Source: Streptomyces griseoincarnatus
Lineage (GTDB): Bacteria > Actinomycetota > Actinomycetes > Streptomycetales > Streptomycetaceae
Assembly (NCBI GenBank): GCA_014649575.1
Contig: BMTH01000006.1
Span: 186,001-250,000, forward strand
Direction: 5' to 3'
DNA length: 64,000 bases
In this document: piece by piece, positions 1-8,260 of the stretch
How the letters are laid out: each line of letters begins with the position of its first letter
Numbering within the stretch: position 1 is the stretch's first letter
Made by a program: the position numbers and the translations under genes
The notes under the pieces: generated by a model
Told to the model about the DNA's origin: nothing
Database searches by the model: none
The model's input: the letters and a program-made list of their open reading frames with translations, nothing else

Positions 1-306
1 CGAGCGCTCGGCGGCCTCCACGGCCTCCGCGAACCCGTCCACGTACGGCAGGACGACGTCCGCCAGCTCGGCGAGGAATGCGAACCGCAGCTCGCGGTCG
101 CGCGGCTGCGGTACCACCAGCAGCCGCGGCGCGTCCCGGTCGGTGCCCACCAGCGCGCCGAGCGGGGCGCCCGCCTCACCGGCGGTGATGAGCGGCACGA
201 ACACCAGCGGCCGCTCGGACAGATGCCGGTGCCGGACGGTCGCGGCGGGCTGCGCGCGGCCCGTGTCGACCGCTTCGAGCCGGGCGAGGGTGGAGATCAG
301 CGACAT
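1..306 (-). CDS. conserved hypothetical protein, C-terminus cut by window edge
   Basis: The visible N-terminal 102 residues begin MSLISTLARLEAV and contain a plain alpha/beta segment (RPLVFVPLITAGE, then APRLLVVPQPRDRELRFAF). No family is recognised. The ATG start lies inside the last codons of the upstream nuclease gene, whose TGA is at 297-299, so the two are very probably translationally coupled and functionally linked. No signal peptide or membrane segment is visible. The stop codon lies outside the window. It may be an accessory subunit of the nuclease, but this rests on position only. Confidence 0.6.
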   Translation of the reverse strand, partial: MSLISTLARLEAVDTGRAQPAATVRHRHLSERPLVFVPLITAGEAGAPLGALVGTDRDAPRLLVVPQPRDRELRFAFLAELADVVLPYVDGFAEAVEAAERS

Positions 307-1499
307 CCGGCCACCTCCCGCGCCCCCTCGGCGGCCGACGCGAGCGCCTCCGCGCGCAGGGCGGCGGCCCGGCGCAGCGCGGCCACCGCCGGATCGTCGG
401 GGTCGCCCGCCTCGCCGCGGGCCGCCGCCAGCACGTCCCCGACCGTGGTCAGGCCGCCCAGCTCCGCCCGCACCGGGCGGCCCAGGGAGGTCACGGCGCC
501 GGCCGTGCGGGAGCGGTCACGGCAGTGGAAGGCCAGCTCGCACGCGGACAGGCACTCGGGCGCGTACGTCGCCGGGACGGACTCCACGGACCACTCGAGC
601 TGCTCGGGCGGCAGCTCCGGGGCGAAGCACACACCCTCGGGCAGCGTGCCGGCGATCTCCTCGATGCGGGTGAGCCGGGCCAGCTGGCGCGAGGTCACCG
701 CGCGCTGCTTGCGTACGTCCACGGCGGAGGCGGTGGGCAGGTTGGAGAAGTCCTTCGGGCACACCAGCAGCACACGGTGGCGCACCCGGGGTGGCGGGTC
801 GAGCCGCTCGGCGACCCGCTCCAGCGCCAGCACGTACACCGCGGCCTGGCGGGCGGCCGCGCCGACCTTCGCCGGATCAGCGGCCCCGTCCAGCATGGGG
901 AACGACTTGATCTCGACGACCGTCCAGCTGCCGTCCGGGTGGACCACGACCGCGTCCGGCTCCAGGAACGCGGGGGAGCCCGCCACGTCGAGGGCCAGCA
1001 TCGGGTGGTCGAGGAGAGTCCAGGCGCCCCGCTCCGCGGCGGCCTCGCGCAGCGCTTCCTCCGTGCGCCGCGTGCGGCCCTCGGAGTCCTGTGCGCCAAG
1101 ATCCGGCAGACGCGCGCCCATGGGCGGCTCGGCCGTACGGTCCAGTTTCTCGGCGGCGAGGCGCAGCAGCTCCGTGCCGCCGTCGGCCTTGACCTTCGCC
1201 TCGAAGGCGTTGCCCCGGACGAAGGCGAACTGCGACTGGCCGAAGACCGACGGCGAGCCCAGCGAGCTCGCCAGCTTCGCCTTGTCCACCCCGGCGCCGT
1301 CGAGGATCGCGCGCCGTCTGCAGCCCGGGTTGGCGGCGAGGGCGGCCAGGGCACGGGCGTCCAGCGCCCTGGGCTTCACCTCGGGACCGCGCAGCTCAGC
1401 GAGCCGGTGCCGGAGCCCCTTCTCCGGCGTCCGTGGGGGAGGCACCCGGTTCGGCTCCGTACCGCGACTCGGGCTGCCGCTGCCGTGGAATTCGCTCAC
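297..1499 (-). CDS. RecB/Cas4-like PD-(D/E)XK nuclease with Fe-S cysteines
   Basis: This is a protein of about 400 residues. The central segment holds a PD-(D/E)XK nuclease core: AVVVHPDGSWTVVEIKSF supplies the strand with acid, E and K of the ExK motif. One Cys precedes the core (NPGCRRRAIL) and three follow it near the C-terminus (CLSACELAFHC, C-x3-C-x5-C). This 1+3 arrangement is known from the 4Fe-4S nucleases Cas4 and AddB. The GTG start at 1499 (VSEFHGSGSP) was chosen; a start further upstream is possible, and a later GTG near 1455 would shrink the overlap of about 100 bp with the PAP2 gene. No helicase motifs or CRISPR array are nearby. The role is inferred as DNA processing or repair together with the overlapping downstream gene. 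The biological substrate is unknown. Confidence 0.75.
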   Translation of the reverse strand: MSEFHGSGSPSRGTEPNRVPPPRTPEKGLRHRLAELRGPEVKPRALDARALAALAANPGCRRRAILDGAGVDKAKLASSLGSPSVFGQSQFAFVRGNAFEAKVKADGGTELLRLAAEKLDRTAEPPMGARLPDLGAQDSEGRTRRTEEALREAAAERGAWTLLDHPMLALDVAGSPAFLEPDAVVVHPDGSWTVVEIKSFPMLDGAADPAKVGAAARQAAVYVLALERVAERLDPPPRVRHRVLLVCPKDFSNLPTASAVDVRKQRAVTSRQLARLTRIEEIAGTLPEGVCFAPELPPEQLEWSVESVPATYAPECLSACELAFHCRDRSRTAGAVTSLGRPVRAELGGLTTVGDVLAAARGEAGDPDDPAVAALRRAAALRAEALASAAEGAREVAGCR

Positions 1500-2349
1500 C
1501 CGCGGAAGTCTGGCATCCGTCACTGACAATCGCGGCATCCGTGCCGGACGAGACCGCGGGGACGGCCGTCGCACCGCTGCGGATCCGGGCCTTGACCATG
1601 TCCGCGTACCGCATCACATGGGGGGCCAGCAGGTAGCCCGCGCCCATCACGGCGGCGCCCGCGAGCGCGTCGAGGAAGTAGTGGTTGGCGGTGCCCATCA
1701 CCACGATCGTGGTGACCAGCGGGTAGACGACCGCGGCCGTCCTGGCCCAGCGTCCGCGCCCGTACTTCCAGAGGATCACCCCGCACCACAGGGCCCATCC
1801 GACGTGCAGGCTGGGCATCGCCGCGTACTGGTTGGTCATGCCGCCGAGGCCGCGCGGGGCGCTCGCCTCGCCGCCCCACCAGCCCCACGAGCTGTAGTAG
1901 GCCATCGTGTCGACGAAGCCGTGGCTGGGGTCGAGCAGCCGGGGCGGGCAGGTGGGCAGCAGGGTGAAACCGATCAGGCCGATGAACGTCGACGTCATCA
2001 GCCAGGTCCTGGCCGCCCGGTAGCGCACGGCGCGGGAGCGGAACAGCCACACGAGGAGCGCGGGGGTGACCAGGTAGTGCAGGGAGGCGTACCAGAAGTC
2101 GGCGGGTATGCCGATCCACGGTTCGCGGGTGAACAGGCGGTTCAGCGGGTGCTCGGCGTTGAGATACAACGCCTTCTCTATGCGCAGCAGCGCCAGGCCG
2201 TGATCCACGGCGTCGGAGACGTCGCCGCGGACGACGAGGCGTCCCGCGGAGTAGCAGGCGTACACGAGGAGGATGAGCGGCAGCTCCGTCCACCAGCGCA
2301 TCCGGGTCGCCGGGACCGCCTCGGTGCCCGGTGTCTCGGCGTGCGGCAT
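1396..2349 (-). CDS. PAP2-superfamily membrane phosphatase
   Basis: This is a 317-residue integral membrane protein with about five or six hydrophobic segments. It carries PAP2 motifs: AAMPSLHVGWAL (the PSLH block) and TANHYFLDALAG (the H-x5-D block). The layout resembles the inositol phosphorylceramide synthase/AUR1-like branch of PAP2 proteins, which act on lipid or prenyl phosphates at the membrane. The C-terminal 60 residues after HVMRYADMVKARIR are low-complexity and overlap the start of the downstream nuclease gene, so the two may be cotranscribed. Substrate cannot be told from sequence. The ATG start MPHAETPG precedes the first membrane segment by about 20 residues. Confidence 0.85.
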   Translation of the reverse strand: MPHAETPGTEAVPATRMRWWTELPLILLVYACYSAGRLVVRGDVSDAVDHGLALLRIEKALYLNAEHPLNRLFTREPWIGIPADFWYASLHYLVTPALLVWLFRSRAVRYRAARTWLMTSTFIGLIGFTLLPTCPPRLLDPSHGFVDTMAYYSSWGWWGGEASAPRGLGGMTNQYAAMPSLHVGWALWCGVILWKYGRGRWARTAAVVYPLVTTIVVMGTANHYFLDALAGAAVMGAGYLLAPHVMRYADMVKARIRSGATAVPAVSSGTDAAIVSDGCQTSAGERIPRQRQPESRYGAEPGASPTDAGEGAPAPAR

Positions 2350-2534
2350 CCGATCGCTCCCCCTTCGTCCTCGCGCTGTCCTGGTCGGCGGCCAGCCACT
2401 CTACGGTGTGTGCGCGTCTTCCCGCGTACACGGTCCTGGAACCGGGAAGACGTCTGGATCGCCCCCTGGGTTGCCCCCGACCAGGGTGAGCGATGATGGA
2501 CGGGTCCCGCCTGTGAATTCCCGGAAGGTTCCCC

Positions 2535-3131
2535 ATGGCTCCGCGCATCCTGCTGGCCCGGCACGGACAGACCGCGTGGTCGTTGTCCGGAAAGCACACC
2601 GGCAGGACCGACGTGCCGTTGCTGGAGGAGGGCCGCCAGGGGGCGAAGCTGCTCGGCGAGCGCCTGCACCGGCAGCCGTACGACGGGCTGCCGGACGTCG
2701 AGGTGCGCACCAGCCCGCTGTCCCGCGCGCGGGAGACCTGCGAGCTGGCCGGCTTCGGCGACCGCGCCCGGCACTGGGACGCGCTCCTGGAGTGGGACTA
2801 CGGCGCCTACGAGGGCATGACCCCGGCGGAGATCCAGGCGGTGCGCCCGGGCTGGCTCATCTGGCGGGACGGCGTCCCGGAGGGCGAGACGCTCGCGGAG
2901 GTGACGGCCCGCGCGGACGAGGTGGTCGCCTGGGCGCGCTCCGCCGACCGTGACGTGCTCGTCTTCGCCCACGGGCACATCCTGCGCTCGATCGGCGCCC
3001 GCTGGCTGGGCCTGCCGCTGGACTTCGCGGCCCGTATCCGCCTCCACCCGACGTCCCTGTCGGTCCTGGGGTGGGCGTACGGCGAGCCGGCCCTGGAGAG
3101 CTGGAACGACGTGGGGCACCTCGTCCCCTGA
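2535..3131 (+). CDS. histidine phosphatase (phosphoglycerate mutase-like) family protein
   Basis: This 198-residue cytoplasmic protein opens with the catalytic RHG signature ([12 protein letters not shown]). The second-half histidine lies in [18 protein letters not shown] and a conserved acid in [11 protein letters not shown]. These are the elements of histidine phosphatases in which the RHG histidine is phosphorylated. The short length and lack of the mutase insert argue for a broad-specificity phosphatase rather than a glycolytic mutase. It is divergent from the PAP2 gene, with about 185 bp between them. A purine-rich GGAAGG sits upstream of the ATG. Confidence 0.85.
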   Translation: MAPRILLARHGQTAWSLSGKHTGRTDVPLLEEGRQGAKLLGERLHRQPYDGLPDVEVRTSPLSRARETCELAGFGDRARHWDALLEWDYGAYEGMTPAEIQAVRPGWLIWRDGVPEGETLAEVTARADEVVAWARSADRDVLVFAHGHILRSIGARWLGLPLDFAARIRLHPTSLSVLGWAYGEPALESWNDVGHLVP

Positions 3132-3191
3132 CAGTGCGCCCACGCGTGACGGTGCGCCCACGCGCGCGTGACGCGCATCTCCTCGCGCGCG
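3129..3191. repeat. direct repeat and GC-rich inverted repeat between convergent genes
   Basis: Two near-identical 18-bp copies of tgacNgtgcgcccacgcg follow the phosphatase stop codon. They run into alternating-CG sequence that can fold around acgcgc and gcgcgt arms. The 60-bp gap lies between convergent genes, so it probably acts as the transcription end for one or both. No clean U-tract is visible. Confidence 0.4.
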
Positions 3192-3788
3192 TCAGGCGCG
3201 TGACGCGGGGGCGCCCGTGGTGAGCAGCGACTCGACGCCGCTCAGGAAGGTCTCGCAGACCAGCTCGGGGTCGAAGAGGCAGCCCGCCGCCATCGCGCCG
3301 TCCCTGAGCATCACGAAGTGCCGTCCCGTCGCGTCGGCGGGTTCGAGCCCCGCGCGGCCGAGCAGCCCGGTGACGGTCTCCAGGAACCACTGCCGGTGCG
3401 CCAGCACGGCCCGGTGCACCGGGTGGTCCGGGTCGGGATACTCCGCCACCGCGTTGAGGAATGCGCAGCCGCGGAAGCCGGGGGAGCGGATGCCGTCGGC
3501 GATGGCCCGCGCGACCGCCCGTACGTCGTCCTCCGGCGAGGCGTCCGGCGACAGCGCGCCGGTGATCTGCGCCCGTATGCCCTGGTCCGCCTGGTCGAGG
3601 TAGGCGAGGACCAGCTCCTCCTTGCCGGTGAAGTGCCGGTACAGCGTGGCTCGGGTGACCTGGGCCTCCTCGATGACCCGGTCGACGCCCACGGAGTGGA
3701 TCCCCTCGGCGTAGAAGATCTTCGTCGCTGTTCCGAGCAGCCTGGTCCGCGCCTCGGACGGCTTGCCGCTTCGTGTGCCCCGACTCAT
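3192..3788 (-). CDS. TetR-family repressor
   Basis: This 198-residue protein has an N-terminal TetR HTH (RTRLLGTATKIFYAEGIHSVG, then EAQVTRATLYRHFTGKEELV) and an all-helical C-terminal ligand domain with FRGCAFLNAVAEYPD. It is transcribed divergently from a small membrane protein. The intergenic region holds two inverted copies of GAGAACGTTCGGTCT, one 28 bp upstream of this start, the expected arrangement for a repressor controlling itself and its neighbour. The ligand is unknown. Confidence 0.9.
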   Translation of the reverse strand: MSRGTRSGKPSEARTRLLGTATKIFYAEGIHSVGVDRVIEEAQVTRATLYRHFTGKEELVLAYLDQADQGIRAQITGALSPDASPEDDVRAVARAIADGIRSPGFRGCAFLNAVAEYPDPDHPVHRAVLAHRQWFLETVTGLLGRAGLEPADATGRHFVMLRDGAMAAGCLFDPELVCETFLSGVESLLTTGAPASRA

Positions 3789-3815
3789 GGGTGCGAGCGT
3801 ACCAAAAGCGTGAGG

Positions 3816-3880
3816 GAGAACGTTCGGTCTTGACGGGTGGGCGGCGGTTGGTCTTCAATCGAGGGAGACCGAACGTTCTC
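3816..3880. promoter_or_regulatory. paired inverted TetR operators around a divergent promoter
   Basis: GAGAACGTTCGGTCT (3816-3830) and its exact reverse complement AGACCGAACGTTCTC (3866-3880) are 35 bp apart. Each has the self-complementary core GAACGTTC. Between them is a possible promoter for the rightward gene: TTGACG at 3830-3835 and TTCAAT near 3854-3859. Repressor bound at both sites would flank the promoter. Confidence 0.75.
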
Positions 3881-3913
3881 CATCACCTGCTTCGCCCATC
3901 GAGAGGCACTCCC

Positions 3914-4486
3914 GTGGACACCCTCGTCACCACCGCCCCGGCACCCGCACGCACCGCCGCTCCCGCGGCCCTGCGCCGGCTCTACTTCGTGCGCTTCGCC
4001 TTCGCCGCCGTCTGGGCCGCCCTGCTGTTCGCCACCGCCGACACCCTCGGTCCGCTCAGCGCGACGCTCCTGGTGATCTATCCGCTGTTCGACGTCGCCT
4101 GTGCCGTCGTCGACGTACGCTCCGCCGCCGCGGACGGCGGTCCCGTACGGCACCTGTACCTGAACATCGCGCTCAGCGCCGCCACCGCCGTCGGCCTCGC
4201 CCTCGCCGCGACCTCCGGCATCCCGGCGGTGCTGCGGGTCTGGGGCGCCTGGGCGGTCACCGCCGGCCTGGTCCAGCTCGTGGTGGGCGTCGCCCGGCGC
4301 CGTATGGGCGGGCAGTGGGCGATGATCGCGAGCGGCGGCATCTCCACCCTCGCCGGTGTGTCCTTCGCCGCGCAGGCGGGCGGCGCCGACGCCTCCCTGA
4401 AGACCCTGGCGGGCTACGCCTTCCTCGGCGGCGTCTTCTTCCTCGTCTCCGCCCTCCGCCTGGGCCGCGCCGCCAAGGGCGCGTGA
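3914..4486 (+). CDS. small integral membrane protein under TetR control
   Basis: The protein has about 190 residues and six predicted membrane segments (for example YFVRFAFAAVWAALLFATA, LLVIYPLFDVACAVV and the final GYAFLGGVFFLVSALRLG). It resembles DUF308-type proteins in size and topology, but no family is certain. GTG 3914 (VDTLVTTAPAPAR) was chosen because GAGAGG lies just upstream and because starts further left would lie inside the operator and promoter. Repression by the divergent TetR is likely. No enzymatic motif is visible. Confidence 0.8.
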   Translation: MDTLVTTAPAPARTAAPAALRRLYFVRFAFAAVWAALLFATADTLGPLSATLLVIYPLFDVACAVVDVRSAAADGGPVRHLYLNIALSAATAVGLALAATSGIPAVLRVWGAWAVTAGLVQLVVGVARRRMGGQWAMIASGGISTLAGVSFAAQAGGADASLKTLAGYAFLGGVFFLVSALRLGRAAKGA

Positions 4487-4499
4487 CCCGCCCCGGACC

Positions 4500-4546
4500 C
4501 CGCGGGGCCCCGCCGGCGCTCCCCCTGCGCCGGCGGGGCCCCGCGG
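4500..4546. terminator. strong bidirectional hairpin
   Basis: An 18-bp perfect stem (CGCGGGGCCCCGCCGGCG at 4501-4518 with its complement at 4528-4545, extended by one pair outside) closes a 9-nt loop. It lies between two convergent genes that stop at 4486 and 4556, so it serves both directions. There is no U-tract, as is usual in Streptomyces. Confidence 0.85.
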
Positions 4547-4555
4547 CCTGCGACG

Positions 4556-6010
4556 TCACACCATGCGCGGCAGCGAGGCGTGGCGGTCCAGGAACTCCGA
4601 GACGCCGGGCGTACGGCGGTGCGGCAGCAGCACGCGCGAGGTGCCGGACAGCATGGAGCGGACGCGGGACGACTGGACCTCGCCCAGCAGGTCCAAGGCC
4701 CGCATCCCCGCCTGCGCGGCCTCGTCGGGATGTCCGCCGCGGGCCAGGTCGTCGGCCAGCTCCGCCGTGTACAGCGCGATGTTGCGGGTGAAGTGCGGGT
4801 CCTGGAGCTCCGCCGCCCGCCGGGCGTGCCGCGCCGCGCGCGTCCAGTCGCCCAGTGTGGACCAGCACTGCGCCTTCAGGCCCTCCAGCTCGGCCTCCCC
4901 GTAGAAGGTCATCCACTCGGGGTCCGCCTCCGCGGGCCCCCGGTCGAAGTACGCCTGGGCCCGGACCAGCGCCTGCTCGCACCCCGTCCGGTCGGCGAGC
5001 CCGGCCCAGCCGCCCGCCTCGCGCAGCGCCAGCAGCGACATCAGCCGGGGCGAGCCCAGCGGCCGCGCCGCACGCTGGGCAGCCTGCGCCGCCCGCACCG
5101 CCTCCCGCGGGCGGCCCGCGTCCCGGGCGAGGAACGCCGTGTTGCAGAACGCGTGCGCCTCCAGTGCCGCGTCGCCCGTCACCCGGGCGGTCGCCAGCGC
5201 CTCCGCGTAGTGCGAGCGCGCGTCGTCGAAGCGGCCCGAGTCGTGCGCCAGCCAGCCCACCGAGATGGCCAGCTCCCCGGCGCCCGCGTACAGCCGGTCC
5301 GCGGTGCGCTGCCGGGTCGTCCCGGCCTCCAGCAGTTCGTACGCGGTCCGCAGCGGGGCGGCCGCACGGCGGTACAGCCCGTCCGCCCCGTGGCGGTCGT
5401 CGAGCACCCGGATCCGGCGTACGGCCTCCTCCAGGGCGCACGCGTCCGACGTCCCCGCACGGCGCACCGGGCGCTGTGCCGCCGAAGCCTCCGGGGCGAG
5501 CCCGTACGGGCTCAGGACGGCGGCCACCGTGGCGCCACCGCCGGTCATGAATGCGCGACGCAGCACGTCGCTCTCCTCGTGGTCGTGCGGGTCGAACTCG
5601 TCGTACGGGTCGTACCTGTTGTGCGTCTCATACGGCTCGGACGCCCCGCTGGTCTCACTCGTGGCGTTCGCCGGGTTCTCGGGACGGGCCGCGGGCCGGT
5701 CCCCGGCGGCCCCGGCCCGGCGTCCGCGGACCGACGAGCGGGGCGCGAAGCCCAGGTCGGTCAGCGTGCGGCCGGGGAACATGTGCAGGAAGACCCGTTC
5801 GTAGGCGTAGTTGGGGCAGCGGATCTCGCCCGCCTCCACCCGGTGCACGTACCGCGCGTCACAGCTGACCCGCTCGCCGATCTCACGGGCGGCCCGCCGT
5901 ACCGCCGCGGCGAACTCGGCGGGCGAGCGCGATCCGCGCAGGTGCCGGAAGACGAGATTCGGCCGCGACGGCCGAGCTGGCTGGGACGAGGGCACCGTTG
6001 ACGACGCCAT
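4556..6010 (-). CDS. HTH regulator with C-terminal TPR-like repeats, NsdA-like
   Basis: This is a protein of about 484 residues. Residues 20-80 form a small HTH-like N-terminal domain (SPAEFAAAVRRAAREIGERV, CDARYVHRVEAGEIRCPNYA). A hydrophobic stretch follows near residue 155 (RRAFMTGGGATVAAVLSPYG), then a long helical TPR-like region. The layout is like the Streptomyces regulator family that includes NsdA, known to repress antibiotic production and sporulation in S. coelicolor; membership is inferred from layout only. The ATG at 6010 follows AGAGGACC. It is divergent from a small unknown gene. The RR-x-F-(hydrophobic) stretch recurs in these regulators and need not be a Tat signal. Confidence 0.7.
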   Translation of the reverse strand: MASSTVPSSQPARPSRPNLVFRHLRGSRSPAEFAAAVRRAAREIGERVSCDARYVHRVEAGEIRCPNYAYERVFLHMFPGRTLTDLGFAPRSSVRGRRAGAAGDRPAARPENPANATSETSGASEPYETHNRYDPYDEFDPHDHEESDVLRRAFMTGGGATVAAVLSPYGLAPEASAAQRPVRRAGTSDACALEEAVRRIRVLDDRHGADGLYRRAAAPLRTAYELLEAGTTRQRTADRLYAGAGELAISVGWLAHDSGRFDDARSHYAEALATARVTGDAALEAHAFCNTAFLARDAGRPREAVRAAQAAQRAARPLGSPRLMSLLALREAGGWAGLADRTGCEQALVRAQAYFDRGPAEADPEWMTFYGEAELEGLKAQCWSTLGDWTRAARHARRAAELQDPHFTRNIALYTAELADDLARGGHPDEAAQAGMRALDLLGEVQSSRVRSMLSGTSRVLLPHRRTPGVSEFLDRHASLPRMV

Positions 6011-6294
6011 GGCCGGGTCCTCTCTGCGAACCGTCGAACCATGCCGGAGACGGGGCGGCTTGTCCGAGTGCCACCCTGTTTCCGGCGGGCATGAACGTAC
6101 CTGCTGTGACGGGCTGGGTACGCTGAGTTTGGCCACATGCCGGACATGTCATCCGTGATCTGCCATGAAGTGCCATCCTTTGCGGCGTACTTCCGGCGTA
6201 GCCCTTGACGGAGCGGCTCGTTGAACACTGTGGACCGGGAGCCCCCCGACTCCCGACCCCTCGTCCGAGCGTGATCCGTGTGGTGGAGGCCGGG

Positions 6295-6684
6295 ATGATG
6301 ACGACCAGCCGGAAGAACGACCCTCTCGAACCCGCCGGCCCGGACTGTGACGTGGTCACCGTCCCGGCCCGGCAGGGCCTGGAGGCGGTGGACATCCTGC
6401 GGCGCGGAGCCGGAGAGGCGGTGGGTCCGGTGCTGCACGACGGCGGGTGCGACACCCTCGGTTTCCTGGTGCCGCCGGGCACCGCGGCCGCCTGGGACGT
6501 CCCCGGCAGCGTCTGTACGGAGACCGACGGCCGCGGCATCTGTCTGACGCCCGACCGCCCGGCGGAGGGCTCCGACTGGCTGGTGCCGCCCGGCGAGGCC
6601 GACCTGGCGACGGACCCCGCGGTGCTGCGCGAGGCCCTGGGGCAGGCGCAGCGGATGATCGAGGCGGCCGACAGCTGCAGTTGA
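6295..6684 (+). CDS. small conserved hypothetical protein
   Basis: This soluble, acidic protein has about 129 residues, with a central DTLGFLVPPGTAAAWDVPGS segment and a C-terminal helix (AVLREALGQAQRMIEAADSC). GGAGG at 6285-6289 serves the tandem ATGs at 6295 and 6298; either may be used. The layout resembles short Streptomyces proteins sometimes likened to the N-terminus of bifunctional primase/polymerases, but no catalytic motif is seen, so no function is given. It is divergent from the NsdA-like regulator and may be controlled by it. Confidence 0.65.
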   Translation: MMTTSRKNDPLEPAGPDCDVVTVPARQGLEAVDILRRGAGEAVGPVLHDGGCDTLGFLVPPGTAAAWDVPGSVCTETDGRGICLTPDRPAEGSDWLVPPGEADLATDPAVLREALGQAQRMIEAADSCS

Positions 6685-6717
6685 GGGGCGGGCCGGGCAG
6701 CGGGCGACCCGGGCTCT

Positions 6718-7135
6718 CGGACTGGTGGAGGCATCGGTGGCGGTGGCGGTGCCGGTGCCGGTAGCGGTGGCGGTGCCGGTGGTGGTTGCGGTGGCGTCGG
6801 CGAGGTCGATCAGGAGGCCGGGCGCCGGCGGCGGAAGGCGCGATTCCTGAGGGCCCTGGGGCGGGCGGTGGGCGGCCGGGCTCCTGGCCTGGGGGCGGTG
6901 CGGGTGGCGGGTGACCGGGCTCCGGGCCCTGAGGGCGGTGCGGGTGGCGGGTGACCGGGCTCCGGGTCCTGGGGGCGGTGCGGCGAACGGGCACCGGCCC
7001 TGGCGGAGGTGTGGGCGGCGGGCGGCCGGGCTCCCGGCCCTGGCGGAGGCGCGGGCGACGGGCCACCGGTGCCGGGCCCCGGCGGAGGCGCCGGCGGCGG
7101 GCGAACGGTGCCGGGCCCCGGCGGGGTGCGGACGC
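6718..7135. repeat. GGY low-complexity tract and degenerate 39-40 bp tandem repeats
   Basis: The 473-bp gap between two plus-strand genes holds no credible gene. From about 6718 to 6805 it is a run of ggtggc/ggtgcc triplets. From about 6876 to 7135 there are about six or seven degenerate copies of a 39-40 bp unit that begins ccgggctcc or ccgggcccc and contains ggcggtgcgggtggcgggtg. The two copies starting at 6876 and 6915 are nearly identical. Open frames through the block on both strands are low-complexity and are not called. Confidence 0.8.
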
Positions 7136-7157
7136 GCCGCCTGGGACAATTGGCCGC

Positions 7158-8027
7158 ATGGCACGGGGCAGGAGCAGCGGACGGGGACAGGCGGCCGTCG
7201 AGGCCGTCACCGAGCAGGTCGACGGAGGGACCGCCCGGCTCGTCCCGGACCGCGACCGGTCACGCGCCTGGACGCTGCTGATCGACGACGCTCCCCAGTC
7301 GCACGTCGACCTGGACGACCCCTCCCGTCTGTCCTTCGAGTACCAGCGCCGCTTCGGGCACGTCGTCGACCTCGCCGCCCCGCCCGGCAAGCCCCTGCGG
7401 GCCGTGCACCTCGGTGGCGGCGCCCTCACCCTCGCCCGGTACGTCGCCGTCACCCGCCCCCGCTCCACCCAGCAGGTCGTCGAGCGTGACGGGGCGCTGG
7501 TCCAGCTGGTCCGGCGGGAGCTGCCCCTCGACCCCCGGGCGCGGATCCGGGTGCGCATGGCGGACGCCCGCGAAGGGCTCGCCAAGGTGCCCGACGGCTG
7601 GGCCGACCTCGTCGTCGCCGACGTCTTCAGCGGCGCCCGCACCCCGGCCCATCTGACCTCCGCCGAGTTCCTCGACGAGGTCCGCAGGGCGCTCGCCCCC
7701 GGTGGGGTCTACACCGCCAACCTCGCCGACGGGCCGCCGCTCACGCATCTGCGCGGCCAGATCGCCACCGCCGCCGCCCGGTTCGCGGAACTCGCGCTGA
7801 TCGCCGACCCGGCCGTGCTGCGCGGCAAGCGGTTCGGCAACGCGGTCCTGGTCGCCTCCGACGCGCCGCTGCCGCTCGCCGAGCTGACCCGCAGGGCCGC
7901 CTCCGACCCGCACTCCGGCCGGGTCCTGCACGGCCGGGACCTCACCGACTTCACCGGCGGCGCGGTCCCCGTGACCGACCTCGAGGCGGTCGCGTCCCCG
8001 GCGCCGCCCGCCGACGCGTTCCGCTGA
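7158..8027 (+). CDS. spermidine-synthase-like (Rossmann methyltransferase-fold) protein
   Basis: The protein has 289 residues and a spermine/spermidine synthase-type fold. The nucleotide loop is AVHLGGGALTLARYVAV, followed by acids in VVERDGALVQLV, MADAREGLAKV and LVVADVFSGARTP. The catalytic Asp context of true spermidine synthases (DSTDP or similar) is replaced by ADVFSGA, so polyamine synthesis is doubtful and a methyltransferase-like role is possible. ATG 7158 follows the repeat block. The Asp-Asp loop near the start (LLIDDAPQSHVDLDDPSRL) matches the family's N-terminal beta-sheet. A second repeat block begins right after the stop. Confidence 0.75.
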   Translation: MARGRSSGRGQAAVEAVTEQVDGGTARLVPDRDRSRAWTLLIDDAPQSHVDLDDPSRLSFEYQRRFGHVVDLAAPPGKPLRAVHLGGGALTLARYVAVTRPRSTQQVVERDGALVQLVRRELPLDPRARIRVRMADAREGLAKVPDGWADLVVADVFSGARTPAHLTSAEFLDEVRRALAPGGVYTANLADGPPLTHLRGQIATAAARFAELALIADPAVLRGKRFGNAVLVASDAPLPLAELTRRAASDPHSGRVLHGRDLTDFTGGAVPVTDLEAVASPAPPADAFR

Positions 8028-8054
8028 ACGCGCCCGAACCGGCTGGAGCGCACC

Positions 8055-8260
8055 GAACGCGGCCCCCGCGCGCGGAGCGCGCACTCACCCGCGCTGAACG
8101 CGGCTCCTACGCGGAGAGCGCGCACCCACCTGCGCTGAACGCGGCTCCTACGCGGAGAGCGCGCACCCACCCGCCCCGAACGCGGTTCCTACGCGCGGAG
8201 CGCTCGTCCACCGGGGCAGAGGGCGCACCCATCTGCGCCGAACGCGGCCCCTACGCGCAG
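8055..8260. repeat. degenerate 41-bp tandem repeat
   Basis: Five copies of gaacgcggctcctacgcgg-type sequence recur with starts at about 8055, 8096, 8137, 8178 and 8240. The spacing is 41, 41, 41 and 62 bp. The 62-bp step looks like a 41-bp unit plus one extra unit of about 20 bp. The copies at 8096 and 8137 are essentially identical. Most contain an AGCGCG or AGCGCT step. Confidence 0.85.

Noticed and set aside
6718..7157. N-terminal extension of the spermidine-synthase-like protein through the repeat block
   Set aside because: The added residues are repeat-encoded Gly/Arg/Pro; ATG 7158 gives the normal family start.
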